From Flaviflexus massiliensis (GTDB lineage: Bacteria; Actinomycetota; Actinomycetes; Actinomycetales; Actinomycetaceae), in contig NZ_LN831057.1 in assembly GCF_001375495.1 (NCBI RefSeq), positions 310,001-374,000 on the forward strand: a stretch of 64,000 nucleotides of DNA, read 5' to 3'. The notes beneath the pieces were generated by a model. That model worked only from the letters and a program-made list of their open reading frames with translations. It searched no databases and was not told the DNA's origin. Each line of letters opens with the position of its first letter. Position 1 is the first letter of the stretch. The translations under genes were made by a program, and so were the position numbers. This document shows, in pieces, positions 36,716 through 46,855 of this stretch.

Positions 36716-36973
36716 ATGGCAACCAAGAAGGGTGCATCCTCAACGCGCAACGGCCGCGACTCTAACGCACAGCGCCTCGGCGTGAAGCGTTTCGGTGGTC
36801 AGCTCGTTTCCGCCGGCGAGATCCTCGTCCGCCAGCGCGGCACCAAGTTCCACCCCGGCAACAATGTCGGACGCGGCAAGGACGACACACTGTTCGCACT
36901 TTCCGCTGGCACCGTTGAATTCGGTGTCCGTCGCGACCGCAAGGTCGTCGACATCGTTCCGGTTTCCGCCTGA
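36716..36973 (+). CDS. rpmA: 50S ribosomal protein L27
   Basis: An 85-residue L27 with the N-terminal tail [29 protein letters not shown] that reaches the peptidyl-transferase centre. AGAAGGACC precedes the ATG. A terminator-like hairpin separates it from obgE. Confidence 0.97.
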   Translation: MATKKGASSTRNGRDSNAQRLGVKRFGGQLVSAGEILVRQRGTKFHPGNNVGRGKDDTLFALSAGTVEFGVRRDRKVVDIVPVSA

Positions 36974-36986
36974 ACTAGTATGTAGG

Positions 36987-37031
36987 GGAGGGGTGGACGG
37001 CACTGCCGTCCACCCCTCCTGTCATTTTATT
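36987..37031 (+). terminator. hairpin between rpmA and obgE
   Basis: GGAGGGGTGGACGG (36987-37000) pairs perfectly with 37006-37019 (14 bp, loop CACTG), followed by TGTCATTTTATTT. A strong intrinsic terminator just before the obgE ribosome site; read-through or partial termination would set obgE levels. Confidence 0.8.
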
Positions 37032-37042
37032 TGGAGGTTACG

Positions 37043-38560
37043 GTGGCGAGTTTCGTTGACAGGGTCGTCCTGCACGCAAAGGCAGGGAACGGCGGCAACG
37101 GCTGTGTGTCCGTTCGTCGTGAAAAGTTCAAGCCCCTTGGCGGCCCCGATGGTGCCAATGGCGGCAATGGTGGCGACATTATTCTTCGGGTTGACCCGCA
37201 GGTCACGACTCTCTTGAGCTATCACCGTTCTCCTCACCAGAGTGCCGCGTCTGGCAAACCGGGTGAAGGTGACCTGAGGATCGGCAAAAGCGGCGAGGAC
37301 CTCGTTCTTGGTGTGCCGTCCGGCACGGTCGTGAAGTCGATGAACGGGGATGTGCTGGCCGACCTGGTCGGTGCAGGTGCCGAATATCTGCTTGCGCAGG
37401 GTGGTCAGGGTGGCCTCGGCAATGCTGCTCTTGCCTCCCCGAAGCGTAAGGCCCCCGGTTTCGCTCTCCTGGGTGACCAGGGTGATGAGATCGATGTCGT
37501 ACTCGAATTGAAGTCCGTGGCCGATGTAGCTCTGGTGGGCTTCCCGTCCGCAGGCAAGTCCTCTCTCATCGCCGCCATGTCCGCTGCTAGGCCCAAGATT
37601 GCGGACTACCCCTTTACGACCCTCATCCCCAATCTCGGTGTCGTGGATGCTGAGGGGGTGCGATACACGATCGCTGATGTGCCCGGACTGATTCCCGGGG
37701 CGTCGGAAGGTCGTGGCTTGGGGCTTGAGTTCCTTCGCCACATCGAACGCTGCGCTGTGATTGTCCACGTGCTTGACTGCGCCACACTCGAACCGGGCCG
37801 GGACCCGATTACGGACCTGGAAACGATCGAGAACGAGCTCGAGGTTTACTCCCAGCAGATCCCGCCCACCCACGGTCATGAGCCGCTCATGGATCGCCCC
37901 CGCATCGTCGTCCTCAACAAGGCCGATGTTCCGGAAGCGAAGGAACTGGCAGAGTTCGTGGCGGAAGAAATTGGCGATAAGTACCCGACCTACGTTGTGT
38001 CCGCCGTGTCCCACGAGGGACTGAGGGAGCTGTCGTTCGCTTTCGCAAGGACCGTGACGAAGGTGCGTGCCAACCAGCCCGAGGAGGAGCCCGCACCGAT
38101 CGTGCTACGTCCCACCCCGCGCGGCGCACGGAACGAATTCCACATTAATCGCCTCGGTGGTAGCCAGGGCACGTTTTACCAGATCATTGGCGACAAGCCG
38201 GAGCGCTGGGTTCGTCAAACGAACTTCGACAACGATGAGGCCGTGGGCTACCTCGCTGACAGGCTTGCGAAGCTCGGTGTTGAAGACGCCCTCGTCAAGG
38301 AAGGTGCCCTCGCCGGGGATACTGTAGTCATTGGTGAGATTGATGGGGGAGTCGTGTTCGACTGGGAGCCGACCATGGCGACCGGTGCTGAACTGCTCGG
38401 CCCGCGCGGCACCGACCTGCGCTTCGACGATGTTTCCCGGCCCTCCCGTAAGGAGAAGCGCGAGGCCTTCTACGAGAAGATGGACGCGAAGGAGGCGGCT
38501 CGTCAGGAACTGTGGATGGAGCGTGAGTCCGGAGTCTGGACCGACCCGGAGGAACAGTGA
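37043..38560 (+). CDS. obgE: GTPase Obg
   Basis: Essential ribosome-associated GTPase, 505 residues. Obg fold ([26 protein letters not shown].. rich in Gly), G domain from about 160: G1 [10 protein letters not shown]3 [10 protein letters not shown]4 NKAD, then an OCT C-terminal domain (residues about 350-440). GTG at 37043 is set by TTGGAGG; TTG at 37031 overlaps that ribosome site. Stop overlaps proB as GTGA. Confidence 0.97.
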   Translation: MASFVDRVVLHAKAGNGGNGCVSVRREKFKPLGGPDGANGGNGGDIILRVDPQVTTLLSYHRSPHQSAASGKPGEGDLRIGKSGEDLVLGVPSGTVVKSMNGDVLADLVGAGAEYLLAQGGQGGLGNAALASPKRKAPGFALLGDQGDEIDVVLELKSVADVALVGFPSAGKSSLIAAMSAARPKIADYPFTTLIPNLGVVDAEGVRYTIADVPGLIPGASEGRGLGLEFLRHIERCAVIVHVLDCATLEPGRDPITDLETIENELEVYSQQIPPTHGHEPLMDRPRIVVLNKADVPEAKELAEFVAEEIGDKYPTYVVSAVSHEGLRELSFAFARTVTKVRANQPEEEPAPIVLRPTPRGARNEFHINRLGGSQGTFYQIIGDKPERWVRQTNFDNDEAVGYLADRLAKLGVEDALVKEGALAGDTVVIGEIDGGVVFDWEPTMATGAELLGPRGTDLRFDDVSRPSRKEKREAFYEKMDAKEAARQELWMERESGVWTDPEEQ

Positions 38561-39672
38561 CCAGCGGAACCGACAAGAGGGGACTTGCCAACAGGTCGCT
38601 CGTCCCCAGCGCCCCCAAGTTCGTTGTCAAGGTTGGTTCCTCATCCCTGACTCTGTCCGATGGCACGCTCAACCACGAGCAACTCCAGTCACTGTCGGAG
38701 ACCCTGGCTGAGGCCTATCGGCGGGACCAGCGCTTCGCGCTCGTCTCATCGGGTGCGGTGGCAGCCGGTGTCGGTAGCCTCGGTATCACATCCCGCCCCA
38801 CGGACATGTCCGGACTTCAGGCCGCCGCCATGGTCGGACAGACGAAGCTCATGGCCGAATATAGTGAACGTTTCGCGGCTCACGGCATCGGCATTGGACA
38901 GGTCCTGCTCACGGCCGATGATGTGATCCGTCGCAATCACTACCGCAATGCTCGACTGGCTCTCGACAAGCTCCTCACCATGGGAATTGTTCCAATCGTC
39001 AATGAGAACGATGCCGTGGCAACGACGGAGCTACGACTGGGGGATAATGACCGACTTGCCGCACTCATCGCCCACCTGATCGATGCGGACTTCCTGCTTC
39101 TCCTGACGGACGTTGATGCGCTCTATTCCGGCCCGCCCAAGGAGCCCGGCTCACGCCGCATCCCCTTCGTTGGCGACATGTCCGAACTGCAGAAGTATTC
39201 AATCACCGGGCGAGGCAGCTCGTTTGGTACGGGTGGCATGGCAACGAAGGTGACGGCGGCCCGCATGGCCACCGCTTTCGGAATCCCCACGATCGTCACT
39301 TCCGCTGACAACCTCGGGAAGGCTCTCGCTGGAGAACCGGTCGGCACCTGGTTTGCGACAACCGGCAATAAGTCGAATGCGAGGGCTTTGTGGATCGCTC
39401 ACGCAGCTCAGTCGTCGGGACAGGTTCGTCTCGATGCTGGTGCGGTCACAGCCCTTGAATCCGGAGGGAACTCGCTTCTCGCTGTTGGTATCACCGATGT
39501 TGTCGGCACCTTTGACCCAGGCGACCCCATCGACATTATTGGGCCCGGCGGTAATTTGGTTGCTCGTGGACTCGCCGGATGGGATTCGGAGCGCCTGCGC
39601 GGCTCCGCCGGTGTGGCGGGAGCGGGCCGTCCCGCGGTGCACGTCGACGACATGGTGCTCATGCGTCAATAG
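38557..39672 (+). CDS. proB: glutamate 5-kinase
   Basis: First step of proline synthesis. 371 residues: amino-acid kinase domain ([10 protein letters not shown] about 22-31; [19 protein letters not shown]) and a C-terminal PUA domain ([21 protein letters not shown] onward). GTG start overlaps the obgE stop. In most actinobacteria proA follows soon; here it lies 9.6 kb away, with insertion elements between. Confidence 0.96.
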   Translation: MTSGTDKRGLANRSLVPSAPKFVVKVGSSSLTLSDGTLNHEQLQSLSETLAEAYRRDQRFALVSSGAVAAGVGSLGITSRPTDMSGLQAAAMVGQTKLMAEYSERFAAHGIGIGQVLLTADDVIRRNHYRNARLALDKLLTMGIVPIVNENDAVATTELRLGDNDRLAALIAHLIDADFLLLLTDVDALYSGPPKEPGSRRIPFVGDMSELQKYSITGRGSSFGTGGMATKVTAARMATAFGIPTIVTSADNLGKALAGEPVGTWFATTGNKSNARALWIAHAAQSSGQVRLDAGAVTALESGGNSLLAVGITDVVGTFDPGDPIDIIGPGGNLVARGLAGWDSERLRGSAGVAGAGRPAVHVDDMVLMRQ

Positions 39673-39997
39673 CGTTGCTTCACTATCCTCACTCACCGGG
39701 ATTTCCACACGTAACCACGTAGATACCCCGGTGAGTTAGAGTCGCGGGATAGGTCATTTGCGGATGAACCCGTTTGGTGTTGTAGGCCTGATTGGTACCT
39801 AGGAGCTGACCTTCTTCTAGATCTATTCGGTACCTCGACCATTGGGCGAGCGAAAATTCCTATATGCTCAAGTTGAGCGCCGATGGCCTTGCTCCGATTC
39901 TGCTTGTTTGGTCGAATTGTCATGGCCGACTGAGGAATGGTGGGCAAATGGGGTGGTGACGGTGGGTTTTTCACAGCTAGTTATGATGGGAAAATTG
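39673..39997. other. intergenic region between proB and IS3 element
   Basis: About 325 bases. ACTCACCGGG (39691-39700) and CCCGGTGAGT (39727-39736) form a 10-bp stem, a probable proB terminator. The remainder shows no gene; it is the left border of the accessory block. Confidence 0.45.
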
Positions 39998-40044
39998 TGA
40001 ACCGTCCTGGGTTTTGTTCCGTCCTGTGATGAGAGGATGGAACT

Positions 40045-40365
40045 ATGCCAAGTAAGTACCCTCAATCGTTTAAAGACCGCGCGACGCGTATGGTGTTTGA
40101 TCGATTAGAAGATGATGATGCGCCAAGTCGCTATGTGGTGATTCGTGAGACCGCGCCGAAGCTGAGTATCGCAACCGAGACGTTGCGCCGATGGGTGGAA
40201 CAGGCCGAGGTTGATACCGACAAGAAGTCGGGAGTGTCTACGGATGCGCAGGAGCAAATCCGGAAGCTCAAACGCGAGAACGCCGAGCTGCGCCGGGCCA
40301 ATGAGATCCTCAAGACGGCGTCAGCTTTTTTCGCAGCGGAGCTCGACCGCCCCACGACGAGATGA
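40045..40365 (+). CDS. IS3-family transposase OrfA
   Basis: A 106-residue HTH_Tnp_1 protein: an N-terminal helix-turn-helix (YPQSFKDRATRMVFDRL, SIATETLRRWVEQAEVD) and a leucine-zipper-like end (EQIRKLKRENAELRRANEILKTASAFF). Overlaps orfB by ATGA. A T-TTT-TTC run near 40325-40331 in the SAFFA codons is a candidate -1 frameshift site for the OrfAB fusion. Apparently intact. Confidence 0.9.
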   Translation: MPSKYPQSFKDRATRMVFDRLEDDDAPSRYVVIRETAPKLSIATETLRRWVEQAEVDTDKKSGVSTDAQEQIRKLKRENAELRRANEILKTASAFFAAELDRPTTR

Positions 40366-40976
40366 TTGCTTACATTGACATGTTCAGGGATCGTTTCGGA
40401 GTCGAGTCCATCTGTCGCGTGTTGGGTGCGACAGACCGTGGGTTTATCACCTCACGCGGGTACCGGGCAGCCAAGACACGACCAGCCAGTCAGCGCGCGC
40501 AACGCGATGCGGCGTTGATTCCGGTGGTCAAAGAGTTGCACCAGGCTAATTATGGGGTCTATGGGGTGCGCAAAATGTGGCATGCCATGACCCGTGCTGG
40601 GTGGGATGTGGGCCGCGACCAAGTCGCCCGGCTGATGCGCCTGGCCGGAATCCGCGGTGTCGTTCGTGGCCGGAAGCCACGCACGACGAGCCCAGCGAAG
40701 GTGCCAGATCACCGGCCGGATCTGGTCAATCGGAACTTCAAGGTGAATGCACCGCATCAGCTGTGGGTTGCTGATATTACCTATGTGCGCACGACCAGCG
40801 GATTTTGCTATACCGCGTTTGTCACCGATGCATTCAGTCGCAAAATTGTTGGCTGGGCGACTCGGACCACGATGCGCACCGATGCGCTGCCGTTGGAAGC
40901 GTTGGAACACGCGTTGCTCAGCGCCAAGGGCCAAGCGCTTGAAGGATTAGTTCATCACAGCGATCGAGGGTCGCAA
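40362..40976 (+). pseudogene. IS3 transposase OrfB, 5' part (interrupted)
   Basis: First 205 residues of an rve-type integrase transposase: HTH_21 region, then the DDE core beginning WVADITYVRT and ending at HHSDRGSQ, where the IS30-family element is inserted. The first two acidic residues are here, the Glu in the distal part at 42477-42773. Non-functional while split. Removing 40977-42476 restores an open frame of about 303 residues. Confidence 0.88.
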
Positions 40977-42472
40977 GGTGGATTCAATTGATTGTCGCAA
41001 CACCTTGGTGGGAAAGGTGTGAGTCGATGGCTACGGATGACTGGAGTAGGAAGCCTGGTGATATGCCGGTGGAGGTGCGTCGTCAGTGGCGGGCGGATCG
41101 GGCGCTTCGTCCCCCGATGCGTTCACCTGGCCGGCCGGTTCCCTCGCGGGCAGTTCAACGTGACTTTTGGGCGTTGATCGCTACGGGAATCACGACTGCG
41201 GAGGCTGCCGTGAGGGTGGGGGTGTCCGTACCGGTAGGGACACGGTGGTTCCGTCATGCTGGTGGGATGAGACCCTTAACATTGGACGAGCCCTCGGGGC
41301 GGTATCTATCGTTTGCTGAACGGGAGGAAATCGCGATCTTAAGCTCCCAAGAGTTGGGGGTACGTGAGATCGCCCGCCGGATCGGACGCAATCCGGCGAC
41401 GATCTCTCGTGAGCTACGGCGTAACGCTGCCACCCGTGGTGGCACGACCGTCTATCGGGCAGGGGTGGCGCAGTGGAAAGCTCAGGAAGCCGCCAAGCGT
41501 CCCAAACAAGCAAAACTCGTGGGTAATCCGCGACTGCGAGACTACGTTCAGGATCGTCTTGCCGGGACGGTCCGAGATGAAAACGGGGTCGTTATGGCGG
41601 GGCCTGGTACTGCTGGGTGGAAGGGCCGGAACAAACCTCACAGGGCAGACCGTCAGTGGTTTACTGCATGGAGCCCGGAGCAGATATCGCAGCGGTTAAG
41701 GATTGACTTCCCCGATGATGAGAGTATGAGAATCAGCCATGAAGCGATCTACCAGTCCTTGTATATCGAGGGGCGCGGGGCGCTTAAGCGTGACCTCGTT
41801 GCCGCACTACGCACTGGGCGGGCACTGCGTAAACCCCGGGCCAGGAGCAAGTCGAAACCGCATGGACACGTGACTGACGATGTTGTCATCTCTAACCGGC
41901 CCCCTGAAGCCTCGGATCGGGCAGTACCTGGCCATTGGGAAGGCGACTTGATCATCGGCACCGGACGTTCAGCGATCGGGACCGTGATTGAACGCTACAG
42001 CCGGTCGACCCTGCTGGTGCACCTGCCTCGCCTGGACGGCTGGGATGAACAACCAAGGACGAAAAAGGGACCTGCCTTGAGCGGATTCGGAGCTCAAGCG
42101 ATGAACTCCGCCCTACAAACCGCGATAACCGATCTGCCATTACAATTACGTCAAACGTTGACCTGGGACCGAGGAACCGAGCTCGCTGACCATGCCGCTT
42201 TCACTCTAGCCACGGGCACGAAAGTGTTCTTCGCTGACCCTCACTCGCCATGGCAACGGCCCACGAATGAAAACAGCAACGGGCTCTTACGCCAGTATTT
42301 CCCCAAAGGCACCGACCTGTCTCGATGGACAGCCCAAGACCTCGCCGCCATCGCCTACACGCTCAATAACAGACCAAGAAAAGTCCTCGGATTTCGAACC
42401 CCAGCCGAAGTATTTAAAGAACAATTACAATCAATTCAAAACAGCAGTGTTGCAACCACCGATTGAATCCAA
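40977..42472 (+). mobile_element. IS30-family insertion element inside orfB
   Basis: About 1.5 kb. Left inverted repeat GGATTCAATTGATTGTCGCA.. at 40980-41003 and right repeat at 42447-42470 agree at 20 of 24 positions. GCAA occurs just outside both ends (40973-40976 and 42473-42476), a likely short target duplication. The single gene inside fills nearly the whole element. Confidence 0.88.
41027..42466 (+). CDS. IS30-family transposase
   Basis: A 479-residue DDE transposase. N-terminal HTH: YLSFAEREEIAILSSQELGVREIARRIGRNPATISRELRRN (about 95-137). Catalytic core: GHWEGDLIIG (first Asp), LTWDRGTELADH (second Asp) and PWQRPTNENSNGLLRQYFPKGTDL (Glu). ATG at 41027 follows GAAAGGTGTGAG; an earlier ATT/TTG-type start is unlikely. 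Intact and probably active. Confidence 0.92.
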   Translation: MATDDWSRKPGDMPVEVRRQWRADRALRPPMRSPGRPVPSRAVQRDFWALIATGITTAEAAVRVGVSVPVGTRWFRHAGGMRPLTLDEPSGRYLSFAEREEIAILSSQELGVREIARRIGRNPATISRELRRNAATRGGTTVYRAGVAQWKAQEAAKRPKQAKLVGNPRLRDYVQDRLAGTVRDENGVVMAGPGTAGWKGRNKPHRADRQWFTAWSPEQISQRLRIDFPDDESMRISHEAIYQSLYIEGRGALKRDLVAALRTGRALRKPRARSKSKPHGHVTDDVVISNRPPEASDRAVPGHWEGDLIIGTGRSAIGTVIERYSRSTLLVHLPRLDGWDEQPRTKKGPALSGFGAQAMNSALQTAITDLPLQLRQTLTWDRGTELADHAAFTLATGTKVFFADPHSPWQRPTNENSNGLLRQYFPKGTDLSRWTAQDLAAIAYTLNNRPRKVLGFRTPAEVFKEQLQSIQNSSVATTD

Positions 42473-42476
42473 GCAA

Positions 42477-42773
42477 TACGTCAGCATTCGCTACACTGAA
42501 CATCTGGCCAGGGCTGGTCTGACGGCCTCGGTTGGCACTGCTGGAGACGCGTACGACAATGCGTTAGCTGAGACCGTCAACGGGTTATATAAGGCCGAGT
42601 TGATCTATGCTCGCCCCGCTTGGCCGTCAGCTACTGAGGTGGAATTCGAAACGATGAACTGGGTCCACTGGTGGAACACGAGACGATTGCATGAAGCCCT
42701 GGACTATCAGACCCCGACCGAAATCGAAGCAAGTTATCATATGACCCAGGCTCAAGCCCTGAGCCCCGTATAA
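42477..42773 (+). pseudogene. IS3 transposase OrfB, 3' part
   Basis: Continues the orfB frame from YVSIRYTEHLARAGLTASVG through YDNALAETVNGLYKAE, which supplies the catalytic Glu, to WVHWWNTRRLHEALDYQTP. Separated from its 5' part by the IS30-family insertion. Confidence 0.88.
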
Positions 42774-42945
42774 AAAGCGGAACAAAACCCAGGGCGATTC
42801 ATTTCCACTGTTTGGTAGGTTAAATTGCTTGCTTTATGTGATGTGAAGCGAGTGGCAAGTGGTTGGCTTAGGGTTCTTCTGCGTGACGCGGGTCGGCTTG
42901 CTAAGAGAAAATAATCTGTGTCATGATGAAGATCTCACGAAGGGA

Positions 42946-42975
42946 AACTTCCTCCGCACAAAAAGTTAGGAAGTT
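42946..42975. promoter_or_regulatory. inverted repeat upstream of sugar ABC operon
   Basis: AACTTCCT (42946-42953) and AGGAAGTT (42968-42975) with a 14-nt spacer, 66-95 nt before the binding-protein start. Candidate operator for a sugar regulator; none is encoded nearby. Confidence 0.35.
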
Positions 42976-43040
42976 GTCTGTGAATACCTTGCCGGCAAGG
43001 ACGCTGGTGAGCTTTTTGGATGTCCGAAGGAGGACACAAC

Positions 43041-44372
43041 ATGTTCAACGCTAGGAAGGCCGTCGCAGCGCTGACGGTCGGCGCCTTTACTCTCGTCGGC
43101 CTTACTGCATGCGGGTCCGATGACGAGTCCGATGGCAAGGGCAAGGTCTATTTCCTCAACTGGAAACCGGAATCTGAAGAGACCTACAAGGAGATTGCGG
43201 CTGCCTACACGGAAGAGACCGGTGTCGAGGTCAAGGTCGTCACCGCAGCCTCGGGTACATACGAGCAGACCCTCAAGTCCGAGATCACTAAATCTGATGC
43301 CCCGACCCTGTACCAGATCAACGGACCGATGGGTCTCGTCAACTGGCAGGATTACGCTCTTGAACTAGACGACACCGATTTCGCTCAGGATCTGAACGAC
43401 CCGGGCCTTGCCCTCAAGGGCGAGGACGGCAAGATCTACGGTGTGCCGCTGGCCGTTGAGGGTTACGGCATCATCTACAACCAGGCGATCTTCGATGACT
43501 ACTTTGCGATGGACGATGCGGTCGTCACCTCCATGGACGAAATCGACAACTTCGACACCCTGAAGGAAGTCACGGATGATATGCAGGCTCGCAAGGACGA
43601 GCTCGGCATTGAGGGCGTCTTCGCCTCGACCTCGCTCGCAACGGGTGAGGAATGGCGCTTCCAGACCCACCTGGCGAACATCCCGGTGTTCTACGAGTAC
43701 GACGAGGAGGGCGTGACCGACAAGGAAGAGATCGCCTTCTCCTACAACGAAAACTACAAGAATATTTTCGACCTCTACCTCACCAACTCGACGGTCGAGC
43801 CTTCGCTCACCCCCTCGAAGACCGTCACCGACTCCATGCAGGAGTTCGCGACCGGCAAGGCCGCCATGGTACAAAACGGCAACTGGGCCTGGAGCCAGAT
43901 CGAAGGCATCGAAGGCAACGTTGTCGCCGAGGAAGACATCAAGTTCCTCCCGATCTACACCGGCGTTGAGGGCGAAGAGTCGAAGAGCATCAACATTGGT
44001 ACCGAGGCTTTCATGGCCATCAACTCCGAGGCTTCCGAAGCCGACCAGCAGGCAACGATTGACTTCGTCAACTGGCTGTTCAGCTCCGAGGAGGGCATGG
44101 ACTACGTGACCAACGATCTCGGCTTCATTGCCCCCTTCAAGTCCTTTGGTGATTCCACCCCGAACGACCCGCTCGCCCAGGAAGTAAACCGATACATGAC
44201 CGACCCGGATCTTGAACCGATTCCGTGGGTGTTCACCACCTTCCCGTCACAGAAGTTCAAGGAAGACTTCGCTGGCGGCCTCGCACAGTACGCATCGGGC
44301 AACATGGAATGGGATGAAGTAGTCGATATCTTCGTCACGAGCTGGGCCACTGAAAAGGCCAACCTAGGCTAA
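43041..44372 (+). CDS. carbohydrate ABC transporter substrate-binding lipoprotein
   Basis: A 443-residue extracellular solute-binding protein (family 1, MalE/UgpB-like). Signal peptide with lipobox LTAC (Cys24), then KVYFLNWKPESEETYKEIAAAYTEETGVEVKVVTA, NGPMGLVNWQDY, and AAMVQNGNWAWSQIEG. GGAGG precedes ATG at 43041. It delivers a sugar to the two permeases encoded next; the class often binds oligosaccharides. Ligand not deducible. Confidence 0.9.
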   Translation: MFNARKAVAALTVGAFTLVGLTACGSDDESDGKGKVYFLNWKPESEETYKEIAAAYTEETGVEVKVVTAASGTYEQTLKSEITKSDAPTLYQINGPMGLVNWQDYALELDDTDFAQDLNDPGLALKGEDGKIYGVPLAVEGYGIIYNQAIFDDYFAMDDAVVTSMDEIDNFDTLKEVTDDMQARKDELGIEGVFASTSLATGEEWRFQTHLANIPVFYEYDEEGVTDKEEIAFSYNENYKNIFDLYLTNSTVEPSLTPSKTVTDSMQEFATGKAAMVQNGNWAWSQIEGIEGNVVAEEDIKFLPIYTGVEGEESKSINIGTEAFMAINSEASEADQQATIDFVNWLFSSEEGMDYVTNDLGFIAPFKSFGDSTPNDPLAQEVNRYMTDPDLEPIPWVFTTFPSQKFKEDFAGGLAQYASGNMEWDEVVDIFVTSWATEKANLG

Positions 44373-44381
44373 TACCTGACC

Positions 44382-44411
44382 GCTGGGGGCGGTGACCATA
44401 CCGCCCCCAGC
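44382..44411 (+). terminator. intra-operon hairpin between binding protein and permease
   Basis: GCTGGGGGCGGT (44382-44393) pairs perfectly with 44400-44411 (12 bp, 6-nt loop). No T run. Such hairpins after binding-protein genes protect the upstream mRNA and lower permease expression. Confidence 0.75.
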
Positions 44412-44460
44412 ACCACCTTTGTCGATGGAGTGCAAGGACGCGCTCCCGAATCGAGACAGC

Positions 44461-45306
44461 ATGCAAAAAGCATTAAAAAAATACTTCCCCGTCTTTGTGG
44501 CACCAACAGGAATTGCGTTTACGATCGCGTTCCTGCTGCCCTTCGTCATCGGGATCTACCTGTCGTTCTCTGACTTCACGACGATCACGAATGCCGAGTG
44601 GGTGGGGATCGAGAACTATCAGCGCGCCCTCGAGGAGAGCCAGGGCTTCACCAGCTCGTTCACGTTCACGATCCTCGTTGTCCTTGTCGCCGTCGTGTCG
44701 GTCAATATTTTTGCGTTCGCGATCGCGCGAATGCTCACCCAAAGGCTGCGGGGCACGAACTTCTTCCGGTCCGTGTTCTTCATGCCGAACCTCATTGGCG
44801 GAATCGTTCTCGGTTACACATGGCAGCAAATGATCAACGCCGTCCTCTCCAACTACGGCACCACCATCATCTCCAAGTGGGAATATGGTTTCGTTGGCCT
44901 CATCCTGCTCATCAACTGGCAGCAGGTGGGCTACATGATGATCATCTACATTGCCGGCCTGCAATCGGTCCCGCAGGAACTCACCGAAGTGGCTGAAATT
45001 GACGGGGCTACGAGGTGGCAGACCCTCCGGCACGTGACCATCCCGGTCATCATGCCCACGATCACGATCTGCATCTTCCTCACCCTCTCAAGTACCTTCA
45101 AGCTGTACGACCAAAACCTCGCACTGACCAACGGCGCACCGCAGTCGCAGACGGAAATGGTTGCGCTCAACATCGTCAACACGATGTTCGCCCGGATCGG
45201 ACAGGAAGGCGTGGGCCAAGCCAAGGCCGTCATCTTTGTCGTCATCGTAGTCTTCATCGCACTTATCCAGTTACGTATGACCCGAAGCAAGGAGGTTGAG
45301 GCATGA
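44461..45306 (+). CDS. carbohydrate ABC transporter permease (MalF-like)
   Basis: A 281-residue inner-membrane permease with six helices. The EAA loop reads ELTEVAEIDGATRWQTLRHVTIPVIMP (about residues 182-208). I chose ATG at 44461 (Met-Gln-Lys-Ala); ATG at 44425 would add 12 residues and is possible. Overlaps the next permease by 4 bp. No ATPase gene is present in the block. Confidence 0.88.
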   Translation: MQKALKKYFPVFVAPTGIAFTIAFLLPFVIGIYLSFSDFTTITNAEWVGIENYQRALEESQGFTSSFTFTILVVLVAVVSVNIFAFAIARMLTQRLRGTNFFRSVFFMPNLIGGIVLGYTWQQMINAVLSNYGTTIISKWEYGFVGLILLINWQQVGYMMIIYIAGLQSVPQELTEVAEIDGATRWQTLRHVTIPVIMPTITICIFLTLSSTFKLYDQNLALTNGAPQSQTEMVALNIVNTMFARIGQEGVGQAKAVIFVVIVVFIALIQLRMTRSKEVEA

Positions 45307-46217
45307 GCGCCATCATCGAACATGCTGAACAGGCGGGTGAGCCGTTGCCCGAGGGAAACGAGAAGCTCGCGGCGGGGGAGAAGCCCAAATCGGTCCGCAA
45401 CGGCTTCTACTACGTTGTGCTCGTCCTTCTTGTTGTTGTCTTCATCGGGCCAATCCTGTTCATCCTCATCAACTCGTTCAAACACAAGTTCTCGATCAGC
45501 TCCGATCCGTTCGCTCTGCCACTGGGGGACATGTGGGCGGGACTCCAGAACTACACGACAGGCCTGGCACGGACAGGGTTCTTCGAGGCCATCCTCTGGT
45601 CCTTTGTCATCACCGTGCTATCCGTTGCGGCCGTGGTGTTCTTCAGTGCAATGACCGCCTACTACATCACCCGGGTCAAAACCTGGTGGACATCGATCAT
45701 CTACTACCTGTTTGTTTTCTCGATGGTGATCCCATTCCAGATGGTCATGTTCCCCACCGTGAAGATCGCCGACATGTTGCACTTCAACAACCCGCTCGGC
45801 ATGGTGGTCCTTTACCTCGGCTTCGGCGCAGGGCTCTCGGTGTTTATCTTCTCCGGGTTCGTCAAAGGCATCCCGTTCGAGATTGAGGAGGCGGCCTACA
45901 TTGATGGCTGCGGGCCGATCCAGAACTATTTCCGGATTGTCCTTCCCATCCTCAAGCCCACAACCGTGACCGTGGCAATCCTCAACGCCATGTGGATCTG
46001 GAACGACTACCTCCTCCCATACCTCGTCATCGGCCTATCTACCCGGTACAAGACCATTCCCGTGGTGGTACAGATGCTGGTGGGTTCGAATGGTAATCGG
46101 GACATGGGGGCGATGATGGCGATGCTGGTACTCGCGATCATTCCGATCGTTGTCTTCTACCTCGCGTCCCAGAAGTACATCATCAAGGGCGTCGTCGCCG
46201 GATCCGTCAAGGGCTGA
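45303..46217 (+). CDS. carbohydrate ABC transporter permease (MalG-like)
   Basis: A 304-residue second permease: N-terminal cytosolic tail of about 35 residues, six helices, EAA loop EIEEAAYIDGCGPIQNYFRIVLPILKP. ATG overlaps the previous stop as ATGA. It pairs with the upstream permease; energy probably comes from a shared MsmK-type ATPase elsewhere. Confidence 0.9.
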   Translation: MSAIIEHAEQAGEPLPEGNEKLAAGEKPKSVRNGFYYVVLVLLVVVFIGPILFILINSFKHKFSISSDPFALPLGDMWAGLQNYTTGLARTGFFEAILWSFVITVLSVAAVVFFSAMTAYYITRVKTWWTSIIYYLFVFSMVIPFQMVMFPTVKIADMLHFNNPLGMVVLYLGFGAGLSVFIFSGFVKGIPFEIEEAAYIDGCGPIQNYFRIVLPILKPTTVTVAILNAMWIWNDYLLPYLVIGLSTRYKTIPVVVQMLVGSNGNRDMGAMMAMLVLAIIPIVVFYLASQKYIIKGVVAGSVKG

Positions 46218-46222
46218 TTGGT

Positions 46223-46855
46223 ATGGCGGGGTGGCTCGCACCCGACACCAAGTTCTACAACGGATTGCTCGCGGTTACCGAGGCAATCATCATCAACGTG
46301 CTGTTTGTTCTCTTCTGCCTACCCATCGTTACCGTGGGTGCCTCAGCAGCGGGTGCCCACGCGGCCCTCCTCCAGCAACTCCGGGAGGAGGGCTCCTCAC
46401 CAGCCCGCACCTTCTGGAACAGCTTCAAGAAAACTTTTCGGCGGGCGACCGGTGCGTGGCTTTCAATCCTGGTTTTGCTGCTGGTGGCAACCTGGGAAAT
46501 CTGGGCGATTGGCCGCATGGCATTGGGCCTGCCGGGCACGATCGCCACGATCCTTTCCATCACCGGCATCATCCTCATCCTGGGCTTTGCTATCTGGTAC
46601 TTCCCGTACATCAGCCAGTACCGGGCTCCCATGAGTTCAGCATCCAAGAGATCAGCACTCCTGGCGATCCGATTCCTGCCCCGAACCCTCGTGTGCCTGG
46701 CTCTTCTCCTCATCCAGCCCGTCATCCTCTACCTCAACCCTGATATTCTCGGCGTCCTCGTCTTTGCCAACCTCATCATCCTTCCCGCAGCCATCATCTA
46801 CGTTCACGACCTGCTCCTCGCTACTCCTCTCAAGACATTCGGCAGCGACGAGTAG
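46223..46855 (+). CDS. DUF624/YesL family membrane protein
   Basis: A 210-residue protein with about five hydrophobic segments. The opening NGLLAVTEAIIINVLFVLFCLPIVTVGASAAGAHAALLQQLREEG is characteristic of YesL/DUF624 proteins, which accompany MalFG-type sugar transporters of unknown accessory role. Five bp after the permease stop, so same operon. Family assignment is good; function is unknown. Confidence 0.85.
   Translation: MAGWLAPDTKFYNGLLAVTEAIIINVLFVLFCLPIVTVGASAAGAHAALLQQLREEGSSPARTFWNSFKKTFRRATGAWLSILVLLLVATWEIWAIGRMALGLPGTIATILSITGIILILGFAIWYFPYISQYRAPMSSASKRSALLAIRFLPRTLVCLALLLIQPVILYLNPDILGVLVFANLIILPAAIIYVHDLLLATPLKTFGSDE

Larger units (their letters stand above)
39998..42801 (+). 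mobile_element. IS3-family element, interrupted by IS30-family element
   Basis: Terminal inverted repeats of 24 bp at 39998-40021 (TGAACCGTCCTGGGTTTTG...) and 42778-42801 agree at 22 positions. Inside are orfA, orfB (split) and an inserted IS30-family element. Without the insertion it is about 1.3 kb, normal for IS3. Flanking bases (TTG left, TTT right) show no clear target duplication, so the element may be old or rearranged. Confidence 0.85.
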
